Assembly: GCA_015499995.1 (NCBI GenBank)
Contig: JADNRV010000030.1
Coordinates: 124,001 to 188,000 of the forward strand
Reading direction: 5' to 3'
Length of the DNA stretch: 64,000 nt
Source: Flammula alnicola
Lineage: Eukaryota; Basidiomycota; Agaricomycetes; Agaricales; Strophariaceae
The notes under the pieces were generated by a model. It searched no databases and was not told the DNA's origin. It saw nothing but the letters and a program-made list of their open reading frames with translations. This document shows positions 1-11,025 of this stretch, one piece after another (positions within the stretch are counted from its first letter, which is position 1; each line of letters opens with the position of its first letter). The translations under genes were made by a program, and so were the position numbers.

Positions 1-599
1 TGCAGTCTGGATCCTTTCCTCACTGTATGCCGAGAGCGCACTGCGCGATGACAGCGCTAGCCACCTGCTATATTAATGAAATATGGTTTCAACATCGCCT
101 TTGCCATCTTTGCGAACCCAATCCCGATGACATCGCAAAACTTGAAACTTGACAGGTGCCAGGATTAGCACTACAGACCGCGAGTCGAACACGCACCCTT
201 AACATACCATTGACACGGCACCCAGCGTTTTCAATAAGCCCATAGCGCACATATCGCGAGGAACAGGTACGATTGGAAGAAAGCGCGACCGAAAGACCAC
301 ATCGCCTGCATCGACATATGAAATCAGTCTCAGGGATGTGCTGACTACAGATATGCGGACCAGAGAAAATTGTAGACAGATGCCTAGTAGACCCGTATAT
401 GTATCCGACACGAGGCACTGCAACAACAGTGCCAAAGCATGCGTGTACGATCAATCAAGCAGACGCAACTTGAATTCGAACTTTACGGTGCACACTACGC
501 AGAAAAGAGTGCAGACCAGCAACTATCGAAATCTTTCAATCCTCAACCCAACATCCCACGAAAAACTCGACATCAATACGCACTCACAACCGCAATCCA
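1..599. other. left-edge intergenic sequence
   Basis: I see no gene here. The reading frames on both strands are short and have no family resemblance or convincing splice structure. The last 150 bases must contain the promoter of the CHAT gene that follows; I see no clear TATA box. Confidence 0.4.
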
Positions 600-3500
600 A
601 TGGACGACAAAGGACGCCGTAGCTCTCGTGAGGGAGATCCCAGCACCACTACAAGTAGTTCATCCCCCATCCACCATTCGGAGATGCCTACACTTGCCGA
701 TGGACAGCTCCTACCAGCCGAAGACAAAAAAGTCGTCTTGAAGGGTATGTAACGGTCGCGCTTCTGGGCTTTAATACCTGTCCTCACGTCATACCGCAGA
801 CTTTGTTCTCGAATGCTCTCCGGACGCCGCTTACCTTGCCTTGGGTACGCTTACCCTCACCATTGTCGGGCTTAGCGAAGAGCGGGATACTGGACACATG
901 GAGAAGGTTTTGCCGACAACCTGGAAATACGATCGCGTCATCCAGCTGTGAGCAATAATAATGTTTTGACCCAGCAACTGCTAAATAATTTATTTGGGAT
1001 ATTGAAGGCAATCGGGCATGGATGAACTTACGTTTACTGCCCAATCGGACAATGTGGGCGACTTAGGTTATGTGGTCTTGACGCAGGATGAACTGGTGGC
1101 GTTTATGGCGGTAGATCAAGGTGCGTTTCTCCGCCAGGTTGCAGTACGCCAATTCACGCTTTCTATTCCAGAAATCAAATTGGAACGCAACTTTGTGATG
1201 CTCGAGGAAAACAGTCCATCGCTCACGATAACGTTCGCCATTGGTATTTTCCTATCTTCTACCTAAATATGTCATTCGATCCTCATTTTGCGCCCATAGG
1301 CACATCACACAACGACACACCAGATTTAGCATTCGAAAACCCGGCGCTCCTCCATGGAGTCGGCAAGCGTTTCAGTCAACGATTCGCAGAAACCAATAGC
1401 GAAGATGACATAAACAGAGCTGTCTCGGCTTACGAGCTAGCTGTTCAGCTGACAAGTGCTGATGATGCGAATTACGCGGTGTATGTTCGTGATGCTGGGT
1501 TGGCATTCCTTAGGCGGTCCACATTGACTGGAAAAATTCCTGACATGAACCGAGCTATCTCTATAACAGAAGTTGCAATTGCCTACACCCCCGAAAATGA
1601 TGTCAACTTCCCCTTCCTGCTCAGTAACCTCGGAGACTCCTTTTCAACTCGCTTTGAACATGCAGGAGATCTTGCTGACATTGAAAGTGCCATCTCCAGT
1701 CAGCAGAGGGCAGTCCAGCTCACTCCTGAGGGACATGCAGACTTGCCCTCCCGACTCAATAACCTTGGGAACTCCTTTTCAATTCGCTTTGAACGCACAG
1801 GAGATCTTGCCGACATTGAAAGTGCCATCTCCGGTCAGCAGAGGGCAGTCCAGCTCACTCCTGAGGGATATGCAGACTTGCCCTCCCGGCTCAGTAACCT
1901 TGGGAACTCCTTTTCAATTCGCTTTGAACGCACAGGAGATCTTGCCGACATTGAAAGTGCCATCTCCAGTCAGCAGAGGGCAGTCCAAGTTACTCCTGAG
2001 GGACATGCAGAGTTGCCCTCTCAGCTCAATAACCTTGGGATCTCCTTTAAGACTCGATTTGAACACACAGGAGATCTTGCTGACATTGAAAGTGCCATCT
2101 CTGGTCAGCAGAGGGCAGTTCAGCTCACTCCTGAGGGATATGCGGACTTGCCCTCCTGGCTCAGTAACCTTGGGCTCTTTTTTAGGTCTCGCTTTGAACG
2201 CACAGGAGATCTTGCTGATATTGAAAGTGCCATCTCCAGTCAGCAGAGGGCAGTCCAGCTCACTCCTGAGGGACATGCATACTTGCCCTTTCGGTGCAAT
2301 AACCTTGGAAACTCCTTTTTGACTCGCTTTAAATGCACAGGAGATCTTGCTGACATTGAAAGTGCTATCTCCAGTCAGCAGAGGGCAATCCAGCTCACTC
2401 CTGAGGGACGTGCCAACTTGCCTAACCAGCTCAGTAACCTTGGGACCTCCTTTTCAATTCGCTTCAAACACACAGGAGATCTTGCTGACATTGAAAGTGC
2501 CATCTCCAGTCAGCAGAGGGCAGTCCAGCTCGCTCCTGAGAGACATGCAGAGTTGCCCTTCTGGCTCAATAACCTTGGGGTCTCCTTTAAGACTCGCTTC
2601 AAACACACAGGAGATCTTGCTGATATTGAAAGTGCCATCCTCAGTCAGCAAAGGGCAGTCCAGCTCACTCCTGAGGAACATGTATATTTGCCTCCTTTGC
2701 TCAATAACCTTGGGTCCTTCTTTGAGACTCGCTTTGAACACACAAAGAACCCAGAAGATATCAGTCATGTGATTTCTATGTATCGCCTTTCTGCCATGCA
2801 GATCTTAGGACATCCATCAAGACGCCTCACTGCTGCCCGGAAATGGGCTATGTTGTCCCGCCAATTTGATCAGTCAGCTTCCTTGAATGCTTTTAGAGTT
2901 GCTATTGGGCTCCTTTCTCAGGTGGCTGGTCTGGAACAAACAATACACAAACGCCACATGAACCTCATTGACATATCAGATCTGACCACATCTGCAGCTG
3001 CAGCTGCATTTTCCAATGGAGAAATTGGAACTGCTCTTGCCTGGCTTGAACAAGGCCGCTGCCTTGTATGGACCCAGATCAACCAGCTTCGCACCCCTGC
3101 TGACAATCTGCATGTCCATGATTCATCCCTCGCTGATGACTTCTTGAATGTGGCAAAAGCTTTAGAGGCATCTGGATCTCGTGAAGAGCAATCCAGTCCT
3201 TTTTCTGTGGAAAACATAACACAGATGATTGCACTACAAGATGAATCCCACACCCATGTCCAGCTTGCTAAGAAATGGAATGAGCTACTTTCAAAAATTC
3301 GATGCATCCCAGGATTCCATGATTTCCTTCAGCCCCCAGAGACTTCAAACCTCCTTGAAAGGCTCAAATGCTTAGCACTGGATGGTCCTGTAATTATCTT
3401 CAACATCCATGAAGAGCGATGTGATGCACTAGCCTTGATTTCTGGTGCCGATACTCCCCTTCACATCCCACTTGAAAGTTTCAGCCATAAACAAGCAGTT

Positions 3501-4554
3501 CAATTGCATGATCACTTTGGCAAATATCTGAACAATCATCATGTTCGCATGCGGGAAGTCGATCGCAGTATGAAGCTTTGGCTTCCTGAAACTGGAAATG
3601 TTATATACGAGGTTCTTCGGGATCTTTGGCTGCATGTGGCAAAGCCAATATTAGATGCACTTGGATATTCAGTACGTCCTTTTTTTTTGCCACTTTTACT
3701 CTCACTGATTGCGGTTTCAAGCACCCATCTATTAACCGATCTCGCATTTGGTGGTGCCCCACAGGCCCCCTCACATTCCTTCCTATTCATGCTGCCGGTA
3801 TCTACAGCAAGGACAAAATTTCTTCTGGACCCTGTGTTTCTGATTTCGTCATTTCTTCATACACTCCTTCAGTGAGCGCCCTTCTCGACAAGATCAAAGA
3901 GGCGCCAACCAAGGACGAAACATCAAGCAGCCTGCTTCTGATCAGCCAACCAAATACGCCGGGCCAGTCCCGGATCCCAGCTACGAGACAAGAAACACAT
4001 GCAATTCAGGATATGATGACGGTAAAAGGTATCAAATCTCTGTTGCTCGAAGATGGCGCTGCCACCGCTATCCGAGTCAAGGAGGAGATGACGTCGCACA
4101 GCTGGGTACATTTCGCCTGCCATGCGATTCAGGATGCGCATGAGCCTCTCAAGAGCGGAGTTCGTCTCCACGACGGTCGATTGGAGCTCCTGGAGATGAT
4201 GCGACAGCGTATACAGAATGCCGACCACGCCTTCCTCTCTGCATGCCAGACCAGCACAGGAGACGAGAAACTCTCAGACGAGGCTGTTCATCTTGCCGCT
4301 GGGATGCTGGCTGCTGGATATCGAGGTGTGGTCGCAACAATGTGGTCGATAAAAGATCAGTACGGGCCTGAGGTTGCACGAGAGTTCTATACCCAGATTT
4401 TGGAGAATACATCGGGAGAGGTGGGTAAGAGCAGCTTGATGGCGATGGCGCTGCTCGTGCACTTGATCATAGTATACAGAAGATTCGAAAGAGGCTTGGG
4501 GATACGGAGGCTGCCCTCCTGACGTGGGTACCATATGTTCACTTCGGAATTTAG
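600..4554 (+). CDS. TPR-CHAT domain protein (caspase-like), C-terminal frame break
   Basis: Five exons are supported by frame continuity: 600-744, 800-947, 1008-1243, 1300-3671 and 3722 onward, with 50-60 bp GT-AG introns. The N-terminal ~190 residues are beta-rich and possibly C2-like. Residues ~299-658 are eight near-identical 45-residue TPR-type units (NNLG...TRFE...DLADIESAIS). The C-terminal CHAT domain, a caspase-like peptidase fold, has both catalytic motifs: HFACHA (His1101) and SACQT (Cys1142). These proteins are greatly expanded in agaricomycetes; their substrates are generally unknown, and roles in recognition or regulated death are inferred from other CHAT proteins. Oddity: after about 4,421 the read-through frame stops at 4,522 with an atypical tail, whereas the +2 frame continues DGDGAARALDHSIQKIRK and ends WVPYVHFGI at 4,554, which matches the family C-terminus. 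A one-base loss near 4,421-4,436, real or a sequencing error, would explain this. Family assignment is secure; whether the gene is intact is not. Confidence 0.88.
1666..2745 (+). repeat. eight tandem 135 bp units encoding TPR-like repeats
   Basis: GAGATCTTGCTGACATTGAA recurs exactly every 135 bases from 1,666 (1,801, 1,936, 2,071, 2,206, 2,341, 2,476, 2,611), giving eight 45-residue units. Variation is concentrated at a few codons (after EGHA, in the NNLG..F segment and in RF.xTG). The DNA is so similar that two other frames also stay open for hundreds of bases, which creates spurious ORFs on both strands. Recent unit duplication or gene conversion is inferred. Confidence 0.95.
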
Positions 4555-4699
4555 TTCAGGCTTTCAAGTTTGTGTATGTAGTTGTAGTGGGTAGGATTGC
4601 TTCTAGGCGAAAGCTTGCTTGTACATGATTCCTTCTAACAGTCTCAATGAATGTTTTCAATGTGACGGTATACAACATCTGAAGCAACCTACGAAATAC

Positions 4700-5660
4700 C
4701 TGCCCACAGCCACAGCTGCACAACTTCTTACAGGAGGATCGTCAGAATCGTAGAAAGCCGCGCCATCAATGATTCCTCGAGGTGAGATGGACGGCAAGGG
4801 AGAGGTACGGAGGCAGTCTAGAACATAAAACATTAGATATGAGATATGAGATAAGTCAACAGCAGGATACCGAACGTCTTTGATAGTTTGGACCCCGAAT
4901 TTGAAACGAGGGTCAGATCGAGAATAGTGGTGAAACGAGGGCAAAATAATTTTGACGATCACTGATTGATACGCCCTCCGTCATCTCCACTAAACTTCCA
5001 GCTGATCTCAGTTTCGCTTTTCAGACAGGTGACCACAATCATAGATACGAAGAAGAACGCGGGCAGCCTAGAACAGAGCGAAAAATAAGAGGATGGAAAT
5101 GATCAAAGGAAGATAAGACGACGAACCTCGCTCGCTGATTATGAGGGTTGTATCTATGATTTGAAACCAGCCTCAGACAGAGAATATCTATGAAAAAAGA
5201 AGAATTTGCTAAATACTCTTCACCTCGTACATCTGTATATCTTCACGTCGACGATCTTGCCAGTATCAAGATTAAAATATGGACTAGTTCCACCATGATT
5301 TTACTATCAGAAGAGAAATGAAATCAGGCGCAATGGGGTTGAAAATCGAAATGGAATTACCACCACCACTATTCGACATCTAGAACAATCTACATCGCGT
5401 CAGCTATTGCGGGTCGTCTAGGGCCGACAGCGGTTTCAACGACGAGGTTCATAGTATTGGCAAGGTTCTTTCGTCCCCTGGTATTAGAGAGGACGTCCAC
5501 AGGAGGCCGGTCCACCAACCGAGAATGTGGTGCGGATTGTGCACCTGATGATAGACGTTCGAGTCGATGTGGTCTGGAAGACAAAGGTGATGAGGGTATC
5601 AGCATCATGGCAAGTATGAAACAGATGCGAAGAGGAATGGGTGCAGAGACGAGGCAAGGG
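4700..5660 (-). CDS. possible multi-exon gene, unrecognised
   Basis: Reading the minus strand, several open segments are separated by sequences with GT...AG ends and pyrimidine tracts. They include a segment reading NTRGRKNLANTMNLVVETAV (about 5,500-5,440), one reading NHGGTSPYFNLDTGKIVDVK (about 5,300-5,230), one containing SETEISWKFSGDDGG (about 5,030) and one containing LRTSPLPSISPRGIIDGAAF after the 4,818-4,870 intron. I could not join them into one frame without stops, so this may be a decayed gene, a non-coding transcript or chance. No domain recognised. Confidence 0.15.
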
Positions 5661-6195
5661 ATGTCACAAAGCAAGACGAGAAAAAAAAAAGAGAAAGAGA
5701 TCGAATCCATTCGAACTTTGTGTGGTCGAGAGGGTGGAACGTGAGCAAAGGATGACCACTGATACTGTGTCTAGGACAACAGGAATCGACAAGAACATAA
5801 ACGATGGCAAGCGACAGGAGGGAAGCCACGGCAACACAAAATGGGTATAAATACGCCAACTAGAAGGCAAAATCACGGGGATAGTTTGAAAGATGGGAAT
5901 GTGACAAAGAAAGAGAGAGATAAATGACAGGATGTAGCGGAAAAAGATTGTGAAAGGTTTAAGTTTAGCTAGGCCTTGGAAGTATAAGAAAGAAATCCGA
6001 AAGAAAAGATGAATCGTGCACCGAAAAGAAAAGCAAGGAAAGCGAAGATGGGAGAAACAAGAATGCAAATAGGAGTTCACCATGTGGCCTACTTTTCTTT
6101 GCGTCATTCAAATTTCCTGTGGGATTTTAGTCTGCCAGGATATTTGTTAGAGTTCGTTGAGCAGGTGCTAGATGGCTAAGATGGTCGGATTAGAT

Positions 6196-6495
6196 CTATT
6201 CGAGTAGCGGATAAGTGGTTGTTTGAGGCGGAGTGGGGTAAGCAAGTTTAGCTGTAAAGAATGAAAGGTTCATATTAGTATATTTTGAATATGTATCCTG
6301 TAATGAAAGCTTACGATGAGAACTCGTTAATGAAGGGATACTTTTGTGAAGGAAATGACGGTGAAGACATATGTACTGAGCGGTCATCATGAAATTCGTT
6401 ACTACTCCTGGAAACCCCATGTCATACTGGGAGCCAGGGAATAAGTCAATGACCATAGAGCCTCGCATTGACCTGGAGGATGCCGAGGACAACAT
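6196..6495 (-). CDS. small spliced ORF candidate, unrecognised
   Basis: A minus-strand frame starting with ATG at 6,495 is open to 6,196. It holds a 63 bp intron (6,252-6,314) with a GTAAGC donor, a TACTAAT-type branch site and a TTTACAG acceptor. Because the intron length is a multiple of three, the frame is open with or without splicing; the spliced product would be about 78 residues. An AT-rich TTTAAAT motif lies just upstream of the start. The intron signals are good, but the peptide resembles nothing I know and could be a transcript leader. Confidence 0.2.
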   Translation of the reverse strand: MLSSASSRSMRGSMVIDLFPGSQYDMGFPGVVTNFMMTAQYICLHRHFLHKSIPSLTSSHRKLSLQDTYSKYTNMNLSFFTAKLAYPTPPQTTTYPLLE

Positions 6496-8598
6496 TGAGA
6501 AAACGGGAAGACGACAAGAGGAGGTCGTTATTTAAAGTGGGTTGATATCAAGAGGTGAAATTAGAACGGGCAGGGGAAACGCAGTCCAGGCTGAGGCGAG
6601 CGAGAAGACTGTACATTGATGCTCTTGCAATGATAGAAACGAAAGAGAACGAAAGGTAGGAGAGACTGGGGTGACCGAAAGAGTCGTTGTTCGTATGAAC
6701 CCTCATGTGATACCGGCAAGTAAGGTGACCATCTGACCCGGCGTCCCGATTCCCGCTTGTTGACACTACTAGTACATAGTACTACTACCTACCATTACCA
6801 TTACCATTACCAGCCTCGCCACGTCGGCGCCAGCAATATCCATTTCAAGCTTTCATCTGCATCATCATCATCGACGCAGATGATACGGAATCCGGATCTC
6901 GCAGCTTCGGATGCTCCTTAACCTCATGTATAAGAGTAGAAGAACATGTGGAACTGCACCTGCGTCGACATCGTTGGATTTTCCTTGATGAGGGCAGGGA
7001 AAGTGCGTAGGGAAATATAGGTTTGCGGCGCTCTTTCGCTCTATGAGTTCCGCAGCTTATTCTATCGACATCTGTGTTCTTCGCTACGCCGAAAGGACTT
7101 GGAGGATTGGAGGATATGATGTTGATTTGATTTGATTTCCTCTTCCTTTCTACTCCTATGTTCTCCCGCCCTGGTTCTCTCTTCGTCTCCTTGCCATCTT
7201 TTCTCAAATGGTTGCCAATATTTATCTCATCAGATGGCCCTTCATTCTCCTCGCTCCGCATCGCCTCTGCTGGGCTCGCAAGGCAGGCTAGAACTGCCGC
7301 TGATGTGCACCTAATGTCGAGTGGTCCCTGTCGATGTTATTTTCATTCTTGTTATTCTCTTCGTCATCGATTACACCTGGACTGGACATAACCCAACCCA
7401 TAGCGTAGAGGCGAGCACAGACGTGATCATTTTATTAGTCTACCCAATTTTCTTTCTAATATACGACCCTCACCTAGGTTCTGCATGATGCCCGGGCTTG
7501 AAGCTTGGCTCTGCCCTGGCGACTTCGCTGGTAGAGTAACAGCAAGGATGGAGGGCGGTTGAATGACGAATCTAGATGCACGAGCCTCAGTTTTCCTTAA
7601 CGTGTCGCTAACTTTGCCATTTTTTTACTTTCACTTAGTTCTACCTCCCTGTACGCGTCATTAATGCATGAATATCCACTATTCTGCGATGTTCCGCTGG
7701 TGCGTCGAAACTATCCTCCGATTTCTTCTTTGTCATCTTCTTTTCCATCGCTCTTATCTCGCCGCTTACACTGCCAACAGTTCTTTTTCTTCCCTTGTTC
7801 AATTGGATTGCCGTGCCAAGGCGGATGTTTGGTCCTAACGACCCTGGCCAAATACTCATTTTTTTCTCCAATTGCTCTTGCTCTCAACTTCCACGTCTAT
7901 CTCAGGAATCGAGTACACAGTTCAGCCCCCAGCTCATTATCACCACCAGGTAAGCACCCGATATTCGATATACATTTTTCGGATCCAAATATCCTACCAC
8001 GATGAAACAATCCGGCATAACGCCTCTAAGCGTGGGGGCACCACCATGTCCAGTCCTTCCTCCGACTAGCTTCCCAACTCGTTTTGATGCGGGGGCATAC
8101 GGCCGTAGGAGGGGCGCTACCACTCGATGACGGCTGTGAAGTTATAGTTACACTGATTCTTTCTTTTTTCTTTCGCCTCTTCCATGGAATGGAAGTCGAA
8201 GTTGCTAAACTTTCTTTCATCTTCTCTAGGTTCAACTTGTTCTACTTTCGAGCTCACCCTCTGGCTTTGTTAGACCAGAGGGCGAAGTGCATGATGTGCG
8301 GATGTATGAGATGGGATAATGATATCGGTCTACCAGCGATTGTCCCTATGCGAGAAGGTATCTACGTGAACGACTAAAAGGCAAGCTGATGTAGGTAAAT
8401 AATGTACATGGGTCTATGTTGTACGCAACTAGCGTGATAATGATAGATGAATCAGGTCATTGGCCTATTAGAAAATTTACAATACTTCAGCACTAGGAGT
8501 TAAGGATGCTCCTTAGATTTTCCGCTATCCCTTCTCTCCCCCTCGCACACTAATATGAAGTTAAAATACGTTCCGCCAGTCTTCGTGCGCCTACCCAT

Positions 8599-10574
8599 CT
8601 ATAGTTTGCTCTCCTCCTCCCTTCTCGCTGCGTTCGTCCGCAGAAGCCACGCGAGATTCTCATATACGACAAACGTCACGCACGTCCCAGGAAGCACCCT
8701 GACAAGGTTCGTCCCAAGCCCGCGGAAAAAGCCGCGAGTGCCCTCTTGCGCCCAAGTGCGCTTGATAGTCGCTGGTATGGTCGGGAATAGGTCGGCTTGG
8801 GCATTGTTCTGTTTAGAATGGGTGTTGGATAGGGGTATACGCGCAGGAGAAAGAGTGGATGTGGTTGAGGACGACGATATTGGATTGCGTTAGGTTGGAT
8901 AGTTAATCCGTTGGTTAGCGGAAGGCAAGGCGAGAGTCCAGACCGTGGTTTGAAGGAATATATCATGGAAGAAATGAAAGAGAATACGTCAGCATCAAGT
9001 CAAGAAAAAAATAGGGGATAAGGTTTAATGAAAGGGCCAAGTAATATCGCAAAGACCAAGGAACGGAAGGACGCAGTATCGTGTGGGTTAATGGTGGAAC
9101 CAAATGGCAAACAAGACCGTGAAAAACAGAGTGCAGGAGTGAACTCGAGGCTGATCGCGTACCTGTATCCGGGACCGCACGACCTGGTATGGGTAGGTGA
9201 CCGATAGCGCGGCGAGCTTGCTGCTGATGGACATCACGGTGTAGGACAAGTTTGACTGTCATAGGTCCACCAGACGGAGCCGATACGATTGCGATTGCGA
9301 ATATAGATTCCATGAACAGAAGTATTGTGTTCACATTTGGTGTAGATTGTGGGTGCAAGGTGCGAAGTGCCAATTATGGGAGGATAAAATATTTATCAGC
9401 CTGAGTCCAAATGCGACGAATGTGATACTGACCAGTTTATCTGCCTGCTTATCGTACACCTTTCCCGCCCGCTCGTATTGTTTCCGTTTGCGATCAAACC
9501 CCCATGCCTTCATCTTCTCGTAGACGACGAACTGGATCGCGCCGTTGCTTACGCCGAACAATGCCAGTGAGGTCCCGCGGAAGAGTCCAAGTGGACCTTC
9601 TTTGCGAATGATCGTGGATAAACCGTCTGTACATGTACGGCGGATTGTGTGCCCATGATGCAGCAAGATGGATTTGATATTATGATTAGCGTGCACGAAA
9701 AGGAAACGTGCGCGGCGGGCGGCGTCAAACGTCAGGTGCACGACATGAAAATGGGATAATATCCGAAAAGAATGTTCAAACAGAAATTCGAATAATCAAA
9801 AGGGTATAAAGAAAGGGAGTGACGAAAAGGAAAAACGAGGAGGAATCGGAATAAAAGGAGTAAATAAACGGAACACACGGTAGGACGGAAGAGCGAAAAA
9901 CGCACCCCATAAGCCACGGTAGGCATTCGGAGAATCGGCGCGAGTTGTGAACATGCGCACGCGGATGAGCCACAGGGGATTGGTGATGACAGCGGTCACG
10001 GCGCCTAGAAGAACGTAACTGTTAACGACCTTAACACAACTGGAACGCACGAGGTGCGACGCAAGGGAGGATGTGCGAACTCGCTTGGGCAGAACAAATG
10101 AGGTACTCCGGCGCGGAAAGGGTCTTGGTGATGTCACCTCCAGCCGCGCGTTTTTTGAGCATGTTGTAGCTAGTAAAACCGTGTCGACATTTTACATTTG
10201 TAAGGTGGAGAGTAAGACGATGAAAAGGCGACATACAAAAGAAAGTAGAGACCCCAACTAGACGCGTTCCCCGCAATGTTGGGTATTAGGCCACGATAGA
10301 GACCACGCCATCCCTGCGACTGCTGGATATCCTTCAGAGAGAACCATATGTATTTCCCAATGCCTCCTGTGGGGTTTTGCGTTGTAACCTGGAGCTTAAC
10401 CTTAAGCAGATCGAGAGGATTCATGCACAAGGTGGTGACGATGCCCGCACCAAGCCCTGCCGCTGCATGGTCCTATCAATTTTGGTGTCAATACTAAAAG
10501 TAGTGAGAAGAGATAACTGTGAGTACCAATGCAGTTGTTGGGAAGAAGCTGGGCGGTTGGGGCGCTATGGGCAT
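8599..10574 (-). CDS. mitochondrial carrier, FAD/folate transporter type (SLC25A32/Flx1-like)
   Basis: Seven exons (10574-10527, 10472-10237, 10169-10081, 10004-9906, 9626-9433, 9255-9163, 8808-8599) join in one frame to 322 residues, the normal length for a six-helix inner-membrane carrier. All three carrier repeats are visible. The signatures are PLDLLK (35-40), PLWLIR (134-139) and PYQVVR (244-249). Replacement of the acidic residue by Trp in repeat 2 and by Gln in repeat 3 is characteristic of the Flx1/SLC25A32 and related pyrimidine-carrier branch, which imports FAD or folate into mitochondria. YRGL.PNIAGNASSWGLYF in repeat 1 supports the FAD/folate branch. It is transcribed divergently from the P450 gene. 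The exon 3 donor (GTTCGC) is unusual. Substrate is inferred, not shown. Confidence 0.9.
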
Positions 10575-11025
10575 CCGAGTCTTTGTCGTGGAGAGTCTTC
10601 AGTCGTTCTTGCACGCTGACTGTGACACATGGGGAGAATGTCACGTGACTATTCCATGGACCTAGGCTAAGGCACGCACACCGGCGACCGCCGATCCCTC
10701 AGAGTCGCACTCAAGCTTTCTGTCAAGAACTCAGCCTCGAGGCGCGCTTAACCTATAGAAAACCTGGAAGCATCATAGTTCTCCTGCTATCTCTTTAAAT
10801 TTGACCCACAAAAGGCCATGACTCAGCCACCGCCAGTCACTTACCCGGGTATCGCCTTCAGGCCCTCTCAAATGGCCTGCCAAAATTCAATGATTATCAC
10901 GGCACACCAATCTGACGGCATCAGGTTTCTTGCTATATCATATCTCCCGCCTAGGTACTAGGTAGATGCACCGGGGATATAAGCCTCGATGTAAGACGAC
11001 ATGATCTATCTATCGGTTCCCTACG
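10575..11025. promoter_or_regulatory. divergent promoter region, carrier (-) / P450 (+)
   Basis: This 451 bp gap separates two start codons facing away from each other. For the P450, an ATATAAG box at 10,977-10,983 lies 43 bases before the ATG. A TTTAAATTTGA tract at about 10,794 could serve either gene. No further operator is identifiable. Confidence 0.4.

Larger units (their letters stand above)
4555..8598. other. unassigned T-rich region with intron-like signals
   Basis: No recognisable family was found in this 4 kb. On the minus strand there are plausible introns (4,818-4,870, and 6,252-6,314 with a perfect TACTAAT-type branch site) and short open segments, but no model gives a known domain. 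On the plus strand, 7,130-8,380 contains pyrimidine-rich stretches whose translations look like membrane helices. T-rich DNA gives hydrophobic residues in any frame, so I do not count that as evidence. Candidate pieces are listed separately with low confidence. Confidence 0.4.

Noticed and set aside
170..240. tRNA-like T-arm (GTTCGACT) on the minus strand near the left edge
   Set aside because: Four of five T-stem pairs form but no matching acceptor stem or D-arm is found upstream.
1573..2768. Long open frames on both strands across the TPR repeats
   Set aside because: They follow the 135 bp DNA periodicity and are by-products of the repeated coding sequence in frame 1269; no independent domain.
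7130..8380. Apparent multi-helix membrane protein on the plus strand
   Set aside because: T-rich DNA yields Phe/Leu/Ile in every frame; segments cannot be joined without stops and match no family, including STE3-type receptors.
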